Source: Cyanobium sp. FACHB-13342
GTDB taxonomy: Bacteria > Cyanobacteriota > Cyanobacteriia > PCC-6307 > Cyanobiaceae
DNA: 64,000 nucleotides
Direction: 5' to 3'
Assembly (NCBI RefSeq): GCF_014697415.1
Contig: NZ_JACJRT010000001.1
Span: 106,021-170,020 of the forward strand
The position numbers were made by a program, and so were the translations under genes. The first letter of the stretch is position 1. Every line of letters begins with the position of its first letter. Below are positions 9,383 through 19,204 of this stretch, one piece after another. The notes beneath the pieces are model-generated. The model did not search any database, was not told where the DNA came from, and saw only the letters and a list, made by a program, of their open reading frames with translations.

Positions 9383-9432
9383 CCTGCTGTGGAAACTGGC
9401 CCGTTAGGCGGCCTCGCCCGCGCCACCCTGCC

Positions 9433-10497
9433 ATGGATCCGAGGTTCGGAGTCACCCTCAGCCGCCGGGGCTTTCTCAGCCTGGCCGGCCTGGCCCTGGG
9501 AACCTGGGCCCTCACCCCGGGGCCATCCCGCGCCTCCGGCATCAAGCTGCCCCGCCGCGGCGACCTGCGCCTAGTGGCCATCAGCGATCTCAACAGCAGC
9601 TACGGCTCCACCAGCTACCTGCCGGAGGTGCTGCGGGCGGTGGAACTGATCCCCAGCTGGAAACCCGACCTGGTGCTCTGCGGCGGCGACATGGTGGCGG
9701 GCCAGAAGCTGGGACTGAGCCGGGTGCACCTCAGTGCGATGTGGGCCTCCTTCCACCGCCAGCTGCTCGCCCCCCTGGAGCGGGCCGGGCTGCCGGTGGC
9801 CATCACCATGGGCAACCACGACGCCTCATCGGCCCGCTCCGGCGGGCGCTACACCTTCGAGCTCGACCGCCAGGAGGCGGAGCGTTACTGGCGCGGGCAG
9901 CAGGACGCCCTGGGGCTGCAGTTCGTGGATGCCACCGGGTTCCCCTTCGCCTACAGCGTGCGCCAGCACGACCTGTTCCTGCTGGTGTGGGATGCCTCCT
10001 CCGCCACGGTGCCCGCCGAGCAGGTGGCCTGGGCGGAACAGCAACTGCGCAGTCCGCAGGCCCGCTCCGCCCGGATGCGGCTGGTCTTGGGCCACCTGCC
10101 CCTGCTGGCGGTGGGCCAGGGCCGGGACACCCCTGGCAACGTGTTGCAACACAGCGAAGCCCTGCGCCAGCTGCTGGAGCGCACCGGGGCCCACGCGTAC
10201 ATCAGTGGCCATCACCACGCCTACTTCCCCGGTCGGGTGGGGCAACTGGATCTGTTGAACCTCGGGGCCCTGGGCAGTGGCCCCCGCCGCCGCCTGCAGG
10301 ACAGCACCCCACCGGTGCAGACCCTCACCCTGATCGACGCCTTCTGGCCCCAGGGCGAGGGGGCCACCGAGGGCAGCTCGGCGGGCCGCACGGTGTACAC
10401 GACTTACAACATGACCAGCTTGCAGCCGATCAGCAGCCAGCAGTTGCCAGCCCAGATCCGCCCCAGCCAGGGCCCCCCGCTGCGCCGGATCGGTTAA
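9433..10497 (+). CDS. Tat-exported calcineurin-like phosphoesterase
   Basis: A 354-residue metallophosphoesterase. The N-terminus has a twin-arginine signal, SRRGFLSLAGLALGTWAL, so it should be exported folded to the periplasm or thylakoid lumen. Metal-site motifs follow the family order: AISDLNSSYGS, CGGDMV, TMGNHDAS, LGHLPLL and SGHHHAYF. Substrate is unknown; phosphodiesters or phosphomonoesters are likely. An upstream in-frame ATG exists, but the Tat signal fixes the start at 9433. Its TAA overlaps the TAA of the convergent ppsA by 2 nt. Confidence 0.9.
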   Translation: MDPRFGVTLSRRGFLSLAGLALGTWALTPGPSRASGIKLPRRGDLRLVAISDLNSSYGSTSYLPEVLRAVELIPSWKPDLVLCGGDMVAGQKLGLSRVHLSAMWASFHRQLLAPLERAGLPVAITMGNHDASSARSGGRYTFELDRQEAERYWRGQQDALGLQFVDATGFPFAYSVRQHDLFLLVWDASSATVPAEQVAWAEQQLRSPQARSARMRLVLGHLPLLAVGQGRDTPGNVLQHSEALRQLLERTGAHAYISGHHHAYFPGRVGQLDLLNLGALGSGPRRRLQDSTPPVQTLTLIDAFWPQGEGATEGSSAGRTVYTTYNMTSLQPISSQQLPAQIRPSQGPPLRRIG

Positions 10498-12944
10498 GGG
10501 AGCAACCCAGGCGCGCAGCCCAGACTGGCTTCGATCCGGGCCACCTCCAGGCGGGTGGCGATCAGGGCATCGGGGTTGAGGCTGATCGAATCGATGCCCT
10601 CCTCCACCAGAAAGCGGGCGAAATCGGGATAGTCGCTGGGGGCCTGGCCACAGATGCCGATCTTGCGGCCGCAGCGGTGGGCCGTCTGGATCGCCAGCCG
10701 GATCATGGCCTTCACGGTGGGATGGCGCTCGTCGAACAGGTCGGCCACCAACGCGGAATCCCGATCCAGGCCCAGGGTGAGCTGGGTGAGGTCGTTGGAG
10801 CCGATCGAAAAGCCATCGAAGCGCTCGGCAAACGCCTCGGCCCCGACCACATTGCTGGGCAGCTCGCACATCACATACACCTCCAAGCCGTTCTCGCCGC
10901 GCACCAGGCCGGATCGGGCCATTTCCGCCAGCACCCGGTCCCCCTCCTCCGGGGTGCGGCAGAAGGGCACCATCGGGATCACGTTGGTGAGGCCCATCCG
11001 GTCGCGCACCCGCCGGAACGCGTGGCATTCCAGGGCAAAGGCCTCGCGGAAATCGGGGGCGTAGTACCGCGATGCCCCCCGCCAGCCAATCATCGGGTTT
11101 TCCTCGCTGGGCTCGAAGGCGCCACCGCCGAGCAGGCGGGCATATTCGTTGCTCTTGAAATCCGAGAAGCGCAGGATCACCGGCCTGGGATAAAAGGCCG
11201 CCGCAATGCGGGCCATGCCCTGGGCCAACAGGTCCACGTAGTACTCCGCCGGACTGGCATGGCCCGCTGTCAGCCGATTGATCTCCTGGCGTTGTCCGGG
11301 GTCGGCGACCCGCTCCGGCCGGAGCAGGGCCATGGGATGCACCTTGATGTGGTTGGCGATGATGAACTCCAGCCGGGCCAGTCCCACCCCGTCGCAGGGG
11401 ATGGCGGCCAGCTTGAAGGCCTCCTCCGGATTGCCCACATTCATCAGGATCCGGGTGCGGGTGGTGGGCAGGTCGCCGATGGCCTGCTCCGTCACCGAAA
11501 ACGGCAACGTGCCCCGGTAGACCCGGCCCACATCGCCCTCGCAGCAGCTGATCGTGATGGCATCGCCGTCCTGGATGCGGCGGGTGGCCTCCCCGGTGCC
11601 GACGATGGCGGTGAGGCCCATCTCCCGGGCAATGATCGCCGCGTGGCAGGTCCGCCCCCCCTGGTCGGTCACCACACCGCTGGCCCGCTTGAGGATCGGC
11701 TCCCAATCGGGATCGGTGCGCTCGGTGATCAGCAGATCGCCACTCTCGAACCGCTCGATTTCGTCGGGATGGCGAATCACCCGGGCCACGCCACTGCTCA
11801 CGGAGGCGCCGATGGCGCGGCCACTCACCAGGAGCTCCGCCTGGTTGGGCTCCAGGTGCCAGCTGCGCAGCATGGCCTGCTGCTGCCGCGACTGCACCGT
11901 TTCGGGGCGGGCCTGGAGGATGAACAGCTCGCCGCTGAGGCCGTCCTTGGCCCACTCGATGTCCATCGGCGTGGGCTGGCCTCGCCGGGCGCTGTAGTGG
12001 CGCTCGATCCGGCAGGCCCAGCGCGCCAGGGTGAGGCAGTCGTCGTCGCTGAGGGCAAAGCGCTCGCGCTCGGCCTGGGGCACCGGCTCGTTGTGCACCG
12101 GAGCGCCGCCAGCCCCCTCCCCACCTGAAGGCCCAGCTCCGTAAACCATCCGGATCGCCTTGCTGCCCAGCCGCTTGCTGAGGATCGGCGCGAAGCCCTG
12201 CTCCAAGGTGGGCTTGAAGATCAGCACCTCATCGGGATTGACCGCCCCCTGCACCACGTTCTCGCCCAGGCCGTAGGCGGCGGTGAGCAGCACCGCATCC
12301 CGGAAGCCGGTTTCGGTGTCGATGCTGAACATCACGCCGGCGCAGGCTCGATCCGAGCGCACCATGCGCTGCACCCCGATCGAGAGGGCCACCTCGAGGT
12401 GATCGAAACCGTTCAGTTGGCGGTAGGAGATGGCCCGGTCGGTGAACAGGGAGGCGTAGCAGCGCCGGCAGGCCTCCAGCAGGGCCTCCTCCCCCTCGAT
12501 GTGCAGGAAGGTTTCCTGCTGGCCGGCAAAGCTGGCATCGGGGAGGTCTTCAGCGGTGGCGCTGGAGCGCACGGCAACGGCCGGCAACGTGCCGTCGGGG
12601 GCGGCGAGCTGCCGATAGGCCGCCAGGATCGCCTCGGTGAGATCGAGGGGAAGGGTCGCCTCCAGCACCAGCGTGCGGGCGGCCTTCCCGGCGGCCTGCA
12701 GGGCAACGAGATCGTCCGCATCCAAGGCCCCCAGCAGCGCCCGGAGAGGGCCGATCAAGCCATTGGTGTGCAGCAGGTGGCGGTAGGCGGCGGCGGTGGT
12801 GGCAAAGCCGCCCGGTACCCGCACGCCCTCGCTGGCGAGCTCGCGAATCATCTCGCCGAGGGAGGCGTTCTTCCCGCCCACATCGGCGATCGCCTCGATG
12901 CCCACCGCAGCGAAGGGCACCACCAGGGTTTCCGCAGACAGCAT
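10494..12944 (-). CDS. ppsA: Phosphoenolpyruvate synthase
   Basis: Converts pyruvate, ATP and water to phosphoenolpyruvate, AMP and phosphate, feeding gluconeogenesis. The 816 residues match the usual ~800. Domains in order: ATP-binding PPDK_N (GGKNASLGEMIREL near residues 25-40, SSATAEDLPDASFAGQQETF), the swivelling phosphohistidine domain with GGRTCHAAIIAREMG, and the C-terminal PEP/pyruvate barrel (GSNDLTQLTLGLDRDS, KIGICGQAPSDYP). The open frame reaches 13055, but the family N-terminus begins at the ATG at 12944. It is divergent from the secreted-protein gene. Confidence 0.96.
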   Translation of the reverse strand: MLSAETLVVPFAAVGIEAIADVGGKNASLGEMIRELASEGVRVPGGFATTAAAYRHLLHTNGLIGPLRALLGALDADDLVALQAAGKAARTLVLEATLPLDLTEAILAAYRQLAAPDGTLPAVAVRSSATAEDLPDASFAGQQETFLHIEGEEALLEACRRCYASLFTDRAISYRQLNGFDHLEVALSIGVQRMVRSDRACAGVMFSIDTETGFRDAVLLTAAYGLGENVVQGAVNPDEVLIFKPTLEQGFAPILSKRLGSKAIRMVYGAGPSGGEGAGGAPVHNEPVPQAERERFALSDDDCLTLARWACRIERHYSARRGQPTPMDIEWAKDGLSGELFILQARPETVQSRQQQAMLRSWHLEPNQAELLVSGRAIGASVSSGVARVIRHPDEIERFESGDLLITERTDPDWEPILKRASGVVTDQGGRTCHAAIIAREMGLTAIVGTGEATRRIQDGDAITISCCEGDVGRVYRGTLPFSVTEQAIGDLPTTRTRILMNVGNPEEAFKLAAIPCDGVGLARLEFIIANHIKVHPMALLRPERVADPGQRQEINRLTAGHASPAEYYVDLLAQGMARIAAAFYPRPVILRFSDFKSNEYARLLGGGAFEPSEENPMIGWRGASRYYAPDFREAFALECHAFRRVRDRMGLTNVIPMVPFCRTPEEGDRVLAEMARSGLVRGENGLEVYVMCELPSNVVGAEAFAERFDGFSIGSNDLTQLTLGLDRDSALVADLFDERHPTVKAMIRLAIQTAHRCGRKIGICGQAPSDYPDFARFLVEEGIDSISLNPDALIATRLEVARIEASLGCAPGLLP

Positions 12945-13090
12945 CGGACCAGGGCAGCCAACTTGACTTTGGCCCCGTTCGGCGCCGTTGGGGCAACTGT
13001 GAAGCCAGCGCAGCCGGCCGCTCACCCCCTGTCGCGGGCCCGGCTCGGGTGCCACAGTGGGGCGAGCCTTTTCGTCGTCGAACGGTTTCC

Positions 13091-13531
13091 GTGTCTCGTT
13101 CTCCCCTGGCCTGGATCGCAGCCTCCGCCCTTGGCACGACAGCCCTGTTGCTGGGTGCTCCAGCCCTGGCCCAGTCCGGAGCCGCTGCCGCAGCGGCGGC
13201 CAAGCCCGCCTCCCTCGAGACGATGAATGACATGGCCCTGGCCGCCGCCGTCAGCGTCTGTGAGCTGGCGGTGGAGCAAAAGGTGCCGGTCCAGAACGCG
13301 GTCATCTCCAATGCCAAGGCCATCACCTATGTGGTGACCGCAGCCCACGGGGGGCAGATTGCCGGAGCCGGAAAACTGGAAGCCTCCCAGATCGTCAACG
13401 GCACGATTGTGCAGATTGTGGGCCGGGTGAAGCAGGGTTGCTATCCCAAAATCACGGCAGCCGACAAGAAATTCGTCGACGAGGTGATCGCCCAGTTCAC
13501 CGCCCAGGCCAAACAACAGCAGAAGAAGTAA
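13091..13531 (+). CDS. Secreted conserved cyanobacterial protein
   Basis: A 146-residue protein with a Sec signal peptide: basic start, hydrophobic core WIAASALGTTALLLG, cleavage expected after PALAQ. The mature part is Ala-rich, then has a conserved-looking domain (CELAVEQKVPVQNAVISNAK) containing two cysteines (CELA and GCYPK), probably a disulfide. Homologues in marine Synechococcus are uncharacterised; I assign no function. The GTG at 13091 gives a proper signal peptide; the upstream extension is not signal-like. It is divergent from ppsA (146 bp between starts). Confidence 0.75.
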   Translation: MSRSPLAWIAASALGTTALLLGAPALAQSGAAAAAAAKPASLETMNDMALAAAVSVCELAVEQKVPVQNAVISNAKAITYVVTAAHGGQIAGAGKLEASQIVNGTIVQIVGRVKQGCYPKITAADKKFVDEVIAQFTAQAKQQQKK

Positions 13532-13595
13532 CCCCATCGATCCAATCAGCGGTCGACAGGGAGGTTCGGCCCACTCCAAGCCAAGCCAATCGCGA

Positions 13596-13802
13596 TCAGT
13601 CCTGATCCGGGTTCTCCGGGACGCTCTCGGGGAGCAACTGGGCCAGCAGGCCTGCGGCCATCAGCACGCCCCCCAGGGTCAGGGCCAATCCCTTGTTGCT
13701 GGCAGCGGGTCCGTCACTCCAGACACCGGCCGCCAGGAAGGCTCCCCCCAGCAACAGGGATGGCACCAGCACGATGCCCTTGGCAGTGCGGTTCAGGCTC
13801 AC
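13596..13802 (-). CDS. Small two-helix membrane protein
   Basis: A 68-residue protein with two predicted membrane segments, IVLVPSLLLGGAFLAAGVW (about residues 10-28) and LALTLGGVLMAAGLLAQLL, joined by a short polar loop, and an acidic tail ENPDQD. It lies 22 bp downstream of the SNase-like gene on the same strand, the last gene of the hemH-ilvB group. No family recognised. Confidence 0.65.
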   Translation of the reverse strand: MSLNRTAKGIVLVPSLLLGGAFLAAGVWSDGPAASNKGLALTLGGVLMAAGLLAQLLPESVPENPDQD

Positions 13803-13824
13803 GGGCTCTCAGACAACAGGGGGA

Positions 13825-14193
13825 TCAGGCGCCGACCCTGGCACAGTCGCCGGGGGCGGTGAGGTCAGTTTGGGCCAGACCAGCGGCGATCAGGCCGGCG
13901 CCCAGGTCGTCAGCCGCGCCAATCTTTTGAACCCGCGCCAACAGCACCCCCTGGTTCTGGCCCATGGGACGCAGGTTGACCCGGCTGTGGCGCGGCACCG
14001 CCTGACGCAACCAGGCCAGGGCCTGATCCTGCTGGGCCTCCGGCACGGCAATACAGGCCAGTTCGACGGTGTAGCTGCGGTTCTGATCCCCCAGCTGGAG
14101 CAGGGTGGCACCGCGCACCTGCAGCACTTCAGCGGCAGCCGCGACGCCGGGGCACCACAGCAGAACGGCCAGGACAGCCGCGAACCACCTCAA
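13825..14193 (-). CDS. Secreted protein with a degenerate SNase-like domain
   Basis: A 122-residue protein starting at a TTG that overlaps the ilvB stop (TTGA, 14190-14193). The start yields a signal peptide ([19 protein letters not shown]). The mature part resembles the staphylococcal-nuclease fold: [20 protein letters not shown], then VNLRPM and LLARVQKIG, then [11 protein letters not shown]. The active-site Arg/Asp positions of true SNases are not convincing, so enzymatic activity is doubtful. A longer frame to 14259 would run deep into ilvB and lacks the signal. Confidence 0.6.
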   Translation of the reverse strand: MRWFAAVLAVLLWCPGVAAAAEVLQVRGATLLQLGDQNRSYTVELACIAVPEAQQDQALAWLRQAVPRHSRVNLRPMGQNQGVLLARVQKIGAADDLGAGLIAAGLAQTDLTAPGDCARVGA

Positions 14194-16076
14194 AGCTTGG
14201 CGCCACAGCTGGGGCAGAAGAGGTGGGCGCTTTCGGTGGTGCTGCCGCAGGCGTGGCAATGGCGACTGGTGTCGATGGCCAGTTCAGGGTGGCTGGGCAG
14301 GCCCACCATCTGGGCATTGCTGGCACCCGGCGGCACCATCGGGTAGCAGTTTTCGTTGCGGCGCACCTTCACATCAATGAAGGCGGGTCCGGGATGGTCG
14401 AGGGCCTCCTGAAGCTGCTGGCGCAGGGTGGATCGCTCTTCGATGCACACCCCCCGAACCCCAAACGCCTCGGCCAGGGCAGCGAAATCAGGCATGCCGC
14501 CCGTCATCTCCGAGGCGGAATAGCGCTCGCCGTAGAAACTTTCCTGCCACTGGCGCACCATGCCCTGCCAGCCGTTGTTGAGCACCACCACCTTCACCGG
14601 CAGGTTGTACTGGCTGAGGGTGCCCAGCTCCTGGATGTTCATCAGGATGCTGGCGTCGCCGGCGACGCAGATCACCTGTTCGCCAGGGAAGGCGGTCTGC
14701 ACGCCCATGGCGGCGGGCATGCCGAAGCCCATCGTGCCCAGGCCAGCCGAACTGATCCAGCGGCGGGGGCCGTTGTGGAGGAACTGGGCCGCCCACATCT
14801 GATGCTGCCCCACATCGGTGGTGTAGAAGGCATCGGGAGCCAGCTCCCGCAGGGCCACAACCACCTCCTGGGGGGCGATTTCCCCTTCCGGTGCCGGCAC
14901 CACCAGGGGATAGTGCTGCTTCCAGGTGTCGATGCGCTGCAACCAGGCCTCGGTGCGACCCTCCGAGTTGTCCTGGGCCGACGCGGCCAGCAGGGCCTCG
15001 AGGGCAGCCTGCACATCGGCCACGAGCGCCACATCCGGCAGGCGCGTCTTGCCCATCTCGGCCGCATCGATGTCGATGTGGATCACCTGGGCCCGGGGGG
15101 CGAAGCCATCCAGGCGGCCCGTGACCCGGTCGTCGAAGCGGGCACCGGCGGCGATCAGCAGATCGCATTCGGTGACGGCGAAATTGGCATAGGCGGTGCC
15201 GTGCATGCCGAGCATGCCCACCGACTGGGGATGTTTCTCATCGAAGGCCCCTTTGCCCATCAAGGTGGTGGTGACAGGCAGCCGGAAGCGCTCCGCCAAT
15301 TGCTTCACCGCGGCGTGGGCCCCGCTGCTGATGGCACCACCGCCCACGTAGAGGAGCGGACGCCGCGCCTGACGGATCAGGGCCAGGGCAGCCGCCACCG
15401 CAGCGGGATCCGGACTGACCGGCAGCTTGAAACCGGCAGGGATGGCCGTGCCTGGGGCCACCGGGGTGTAGTCAAATTCCTCCAGCCCCACATCCTTGGG
15501 CACGTCGATCAACACCGGGCCCGGGCGGCCACTGGCGGCAATCAGGAAGGCCTCGGCCACGATCCGACCGATGTCGCGGGGATCGCGCACCACCCAGGAG
15601 TGTTTCACGATCGGCAGGGTGATGCCGAAGATGTCGGTTTCCTGGAAGGCGTCGGTGCCGATCGCCGCCCGGGGCACCTGACCGGTGATCACCACCATGG
15701 GCACCGAATCCATCTGGGCGGTGGCGATGCCGGTCACCAGGTTGGTGGCGCCGGGGCCGGAGGTGCCGAAGCACACGCCCACCTGGCCGGTGGCCCGGGC
15801 GTAGGCATCGGCCGCATGGGTGCCGCCCTGCTCGTGGCGCACCAGGATGTGCTTGAGCCAGCCGCGGGACTCCGCCTTGTGCAGCTCGTCGTAAATGGGC
15901 AGGATCGCCCCGCCGGGGTAGCCAAAAATGTGCTTCACCCCATGGCGGTGGAGCGCGTCCATCAGGGCGTATCCACCGTTCACCCGTTGGGGTGCGGTGC
16001 CGTCAGCGGCGGAGCCGGCGCCACTCGAGGTGGCCGGGGCGGACAGGGCCGCAGGTGTGAGGGGCGTCAGCGTCAC
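14190..16076 (-). CDS. ilvB: Acetolactate synthase, large (catalytic) subunit, with C-terminal zinc ribbon
   Basis: ThDP- and FAD-dependent enzyme that joins two pyruvates, or pyruvate and 2-ketobutyrate, in branched-chain amino-acid synthesis. The 628 residues contain the catalytic Glu in [18 protein letters not shown], the FAD domain, and the ThDP motif [15 protein letters not shown]...LNNG. The first ~33 residues are an Ala/Thr-rich leader. Unusual is the tail: after the normal end (about residue 600) comes CHAC...CPSC, with cysteines 607, 610, 621 and 624, which looks like a small zinc ribbon. The start is GTG. No ilvN is adjacent. Confidence 0.96.
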   Translation of the reverse strand: MTLTPLTPAALSAPATSSGAGSAADGTAPQRVNGGYALMDALHRHGVKHIFGYPGGAILPIYDELHKAESRGWLKHILVRHEQGGTHAADAYARATGQVGVCFGTSGPGATNLVTGIATAQMDSVPMVVITGQVPRAAIGTDAFQETDIFGITLPIVKHSWVVRDPRDIGRIVAEAFLIAASGRPGPVLIDVPKDVGLEEFDYTPVAPGTAIPAGFKLPVSPDPAAVAAALALIRQARRPLLYVGGGAISSGAHAAVKQLAERFRLPVTTTLMGKGAFDEKHPQSVGMLGMHGTAYANFAVTECDLLIAAGARFDDRVTGRLDGFAPRAQVIHIDIDAAEMGKTRLPDVALVADVQAALEALLAASAQDNSEGRTEAWLQRIDTWKQHYPLVVPAPEGEIAPQEVVVALRELAPDAFYTTDVGQHQMWAAQFLHNGPRRWISSAGLGTMGFGMPAAMGVQTAFPGEQVICVAGDASILMNIQELGTLSQYNLPVKVVVLNNGWQGMVRQWQESFYGERYSASEMTGGMPDFAALAEAFGVRGVCIEERSTLRQQLQEALDHPGPAFIDVKVRRNENCYPMVPPGASNAQMVGLPSHPELAIDTSRHCHACGSTTESAHLFCPSCGAKL

Positions 16077-16105
16077 GGCTGCGACAGGCCAATCACCTTG
16101 GCTGG

Positions 16106-16696
16106 TTAACGGACTACGGCAACCCTAGGTGCCGGTGGGGCTTTTGGCGCGGTGCCGCGGGCCGCTTGTTGGCGCCGGCCGGCGGCCATGGCCCGCAGAA
16201 TCTGGGCCGGATCCAGCCAGCGGCCGCCATGGCGCATGCCCCAGTGCAGATGGGGCCCGGTGGTGCGGCCGCTCATGCCCACATGGCCGATCAGTTGGCC
16301 GGTCCGCAGGCGCTGGCCCTGGCGCAGCAGCACCGGGCCACTGCTGTAGATCCCTCCGGCTGCAGAGCCCGAGAGGTGGCAATAGATGTGCTCGTAGTTG
16401 CCGGAGCGGATCACCAGACCGACGCCACAGGCGCCGTCATGGATCACGTCCTGCACCACCCCGGCCCACCAGTTCCGGATGGGCGAGCCCATGGGGGCGG
16501 CGATGTCGAGACCGTAGTGGGGCTCCACCCGTCCCCAGGGCCCGGTGCGGGTGCCGAAGTGGCTGGTGTAGGCCTGAAAGGTCGTCACCGGGAAGACCCC
16601 CATCTGCCAGCGGCTCTGGGCGACCGCCGAGGAGCTGGACAGCTGCAAGGCCGCCAGTCCAGCCAGCCCCCAGCGTTTAAAGCAGGCCCAGCGCAT
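16106..16696 (-). CDS. M23-family (LytM-type) peptidase
   Basis: A 196-residue exported protein with a signal peptide ([18 protein letters not shown]) and an M23/LytM domain. Zinc-ligand motifs are visible: [14 protein letters not shown] (HxxxD) and GPHLHWGMR (HxH). Members cut peptidoglycan cross-bridges or act as regulators of amidases. The C-terminal 30 residues are basic and Pro-rich. Its start overlaps the hemH 3' end by 20 nt, and it ends 29 bp before ilvB, so it is embedded in this operon. No LysM domain is present. Confidence 0.9.
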   Translation of the reverse strand: MRWACFKRWGLAGLAALQLSSSSAVAQSRWQMGVFPVTTFQAYTSHFGTRTGPWGRVEPHYGLDIAAPMGSPIRNWWAGVVQDVIHDGACGVGLVIRSGNYEHIYCHLSGSAAGGIYSSGPVLLRQGQRLRTGQLIGHVGMSGRTTGPHLHWGMRHGGRWLDPAQILRAMAAGRRQQAARGTAPKAPPAPRVAVVR

Positions 16697-17852
16697 GGAG
16701 CGGTCCCCGTCCGCTGATCAGCTCCAGCAGGAAAGCGGAAAAACCCACCATCGCCAAGCGCCCGTTCCAAACCTCGGAGCTGTTGTTCCAGCCCCAGGCC
16801 CACTTGTCCTGGGGATAGAGCTTCACCTTGGTGGGCAACTCCGCCGCCTGATCGAGGTTCACCTCCGGTCCCTCCAGGGCATGCTGCACCAGGTCGGCCA
16901 GGCCGTGGATGAAGGCGGGGGTGGTGTCCAGAGCCGGAACCCGGCGGAAATTGATGATGCCAGCTTCGGTGGCAATTTCCCGGTATTCGATGTCGATTTC
17001 TTCGAGCGTTTCGATGTGCTCGCTGACGAAACTGATCGGCACCACCACCAGATCGGTCACGCCCGCCGCCCCCAGCTCCTGCAGGGCGTCGTCGGTGTAG
17101 GGCTTGAGCCACTCCACCGGCCCCACCCGACTCTGGTAGGCCAGGGTGAAGGGGTTGGGATGGCCGAGATCGCGCTCCAGCCGCTCCATGATCAGGCGCG
17201 CGCAGGCTTCGATCTCCTGCTGATAGGGATCACCGGCCTCCTCCACATAGCTCTTGGGCACGCCATGGGCGCTGAAGAACACATGGGCCGTGGCCGGTTC
17301 AGGACAAGCCTGGATCTCCTTGGCGATCAGGCCGGCCATGGCGCCGATGTAGCCGGGATCGTCGTAGTAACTGCGGATGCAGCGGATCGGCAAGCGTGAA
17401 AAGCCGGTGTCGGCCTGACGCAGGCGCTGCAGCTCGCGGAAGCTCGAACCGCTGGTGCTGATCGAGAAGTGGGGATAGAGGGGCAGCACCACCACCGCAT
17501 CCACCCCGTCGGCCTTGATGTCGGCCACGGCCGATTCGGTGAACGGATGCCAGTAGCGCATGGCCACGTAGCTGGTGGCCTCGATCCCCCGGGACCGCAG
17601 TTCGCTCTGCAGTTCACGGGCCTGCTGCTCGGTGATCCGGCGCAGCGGCGAACCACCGCCAATCGAGCGATAGGCCTCCTGGGATTTTCCGGCCCGCAGG
17701 CTGCTGATCAGCCAGGCCAGGGGCTTCTGCAGGGCCGGATTGGGCAGCCGGATGATCTCCGGATCGGAAAACAGGTTGTAGAGAAACGGACCGACGTCCT
17801 GGATCCGCTCGGGCCCCCCGAGGTTCAGCAGCAGCACGCCAACCTTGGCCAT
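16677..17852 (-). CDS. hemH: Ferrochelatase with chlorophyll-binding (Hlip-like) tail
   Basis: Inserts Fe2+ into protoporphyrin IX to make protoheme. The 391 residues cover the catalytic domain ([44 protein letters not shown] with the active His, [14 protein letters not shown]) to about residue 325. A linker then leads to a single membrane helix carrying the CAB motif [20 protein letters not shown]. This two-domain form is typical of cyanobacteria and plastids and anchors the enzyme in the thylakoid, near chlorophyll synthesis. It is the first gene of the minus-strand cluster. Confidence 0.97.
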   Translation of the reverse strand: MAKVGVLLLNLGGPERIQDVGPFLYNLFSDPEIIRLPNPALQKPLAWLISSLRAGKSQEAYRSIGGGSPLRRITEQQARELQSELRSRGIEATSYVAMRYWHPFTESAVADIKADGVDAVVVLPLYPHFSISTSGSSFRELQRLRQADTGFSRLPIRCIRSYYDDPGYIGAMAGLIAKEIQACPEPATAHVFFSAHGVPKSYVEEAGDPYQQEIEACARLIMERLERDLGHPNPFTLAYQSRVGPVEWLKPYTDDALQELGAAGVTDLVVVPISFVSEHIETLEEIDIEYREIATEAGIINFRRVPALDTTPAFIHGLADLVQHALEGPEVNLDQAAELPTKVKLYPQDKWAWGWNNSSEVWNGRLAMVGFSAFLLELISGRGPLHALGLL

Positions 17853-17956
17853 GCCTTCGTTCCGTGCAGCTCAGGGAGAGCAGGAGCGTAACGCTGCCAC
17901 CTCGCCTCTAGCGGCATCGGCCCAGGATCGATAAGGTCGGGCCCTGTGCAAAGCCC

Positions 17957-19204
17957 ATGGCAAGCGGAGCTGGGGAGCCCGATCTGGAGGGAATGGCGGA
18001 GCCGGTCAGCCCGCAGACCATCCAGGCCCGCCTGGCCCAGGAGAACGGCCAACTGGCGGCGGCTGGAATTGCGCTGCGGCTGGAGCTACGCGGCCAGCGG
18101 CTGGGGCTGCGCGGCCCCCTGCCCTGCCGGCGGGGATCCGGGGGCCATCGGGTCCAACGCATCAGCCTGGGGCTGAATGCCGATGGGGCCGGGGTGGACC
18201 GGGCCAGGGAGCGGCTCAAGGAGGTGGTGCGCCAGTTGCAGCAGGGACGGTTCGACTGGTCGGAGTGGGGCCGCCGCAGCCCGGCCGTTCCCCGGCGGAT
18301 GGCCAGCCCCCCCGCGGATCCCCTGGGGTTGGCGAGCTTCCAAACCGCCTTCTTCGCCGACCCCCGTCGGCGCCGCAACCCAGCCGGCTGCCGCACCACC
18401 TGGACCGGCGCCTACCGCCCCTACCTGCGGCGGCTGGCGGCGATGGCCCAGGAGCGGGGGCAACCGATGGGGCTCCCCCTGCTGGACGCTGTGTTGGAGA
18501 GCTACCCCCCCACCAGCCGCGGGCGCCAGCAATGCGGCATCGCCCTGGCCGCCCTGGCCCGCCACTTGGGTGAACCCCTCCCCGACGACTGGAGCGTTCG
18601 GGCGGCGGGCTACGGCCTGCACGCCGCCCAGTTCAGGCGCCTGCCCGGCGATCCCCAGATCCTCGCCCTGGTGGAGCAGATCCCCAACCCGGCCTGGCGG
18701 CTGGCCTACGGCCTGATGGCCACCTACGGCCTGCGCAACCACGAGGTGTTTTTCTGCGACCTGTCCGCCCTGGCCCCCGGCGGCGACCGGGTGATCCGGG
18801 TGCTGCCCACCAGCAAGACGGGCGAACACCAGGTGTGGCCCTTCCAGCCGGAATGGGTGGACCACTTTGGCCTGGAGCAGCTGGGTGCCCTCCAGCCCCC
18901 CCTGCCGCCGGTGACCACCGACCTGCGCCGCACCACCCTGCAGCAGGTGGGCCGGCGGGTGGCCGAGCAGTTTCGCCGCTACGCCCTGCCGATCACGCCC
19001 TACGACCTGCGCCATGCCTGGGCCGTGCGCACCATTCACATCGGGCTGCCCGACACGGTGGCGGCGCGGATGATGGGCCACTCAGTGGCGATCCACACCC
19101 GCACCTACCACCACTGGATCACCCGCCGGGACCAGCAACAGGCCGTGGATGCGGCCCTCTCGCGCCGCCGCCAGAGTGGGGACCCTGCCCTAGCCGTCCC
19201 GTGA
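17957..19204 (+). CDS. Tyrosine recombinase (phage-integrase family), chromosomal type
   Basis: A 415-residue site-specific recombinase. The C-terminal catalytic domain has Arg260 in YGLRNHEVF, Lys287 in PTSKTGEH, the box II Arg352 in YDLRHAW (with Tyr349 where many have His), His375 in MMGHSVAIHT and the nucleophile Tyr384 in TYHHW. The N-terminal ~170 residues are basic and may bind DNA. Neighbours are hemH and cobO, not phage genes, and composition matches the surroundings, which suggests a resident gene rather than a recent integrant. It could serve chromosome-dimer resolution. Its stop overlaps cobO (GTGA). Confidence 0.85.
   Translation: MASGAGEPDLEGMAEPVSPQTIQARLAQENGQLAAAGIALRLELRGQRLGLRGPLPCRRGSGGHRVQRISLGLNADGAGVDRARERLKEVVRQLQQGRFDWSEWGRRSPAVPRRMASPPADPLGLASFQTAFFADPRRRRNPAGCRTTWTGAYRPYLRRLAAMAQERGQPMGLPLLDAVLESYPPTSRGRQQCGIALAALARHLGEPLPDDWSVRAAGYGLHAAQFRRLPGDPQILALVEQIPNPAWRLAYGLMATYGLRNHEVFFCDLSALAPGGDRVIRVLPTSKTGEHQVWPFQPEWVDHFGLEQLGALQPPLPPVTTDLRRTTLQQVGRRVAEQFRRYALPITPYDLRHAWAVRTIHIGLPDTVAARMMGHSVAIHTRTYHHWITRRDQQQAVDAALSRRRQSGDPALAVP

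Noticed and set aside
9741..12128. Very long open frames running through the phosphoesterase and across ppsA (also 9826-11955 on the minus strand)
   Set aside because: They are out-of-frame or antisense to clear genes and have Gly/Pro/Arg/Ala-rich, family-less translations, as expected in GC-rich DNA.
14223..16109. 628-codon open frame antisense to ilvB
   Set aside because: His/Gln/Gly-rich shadow of the ilvB codons; no motif or domain.
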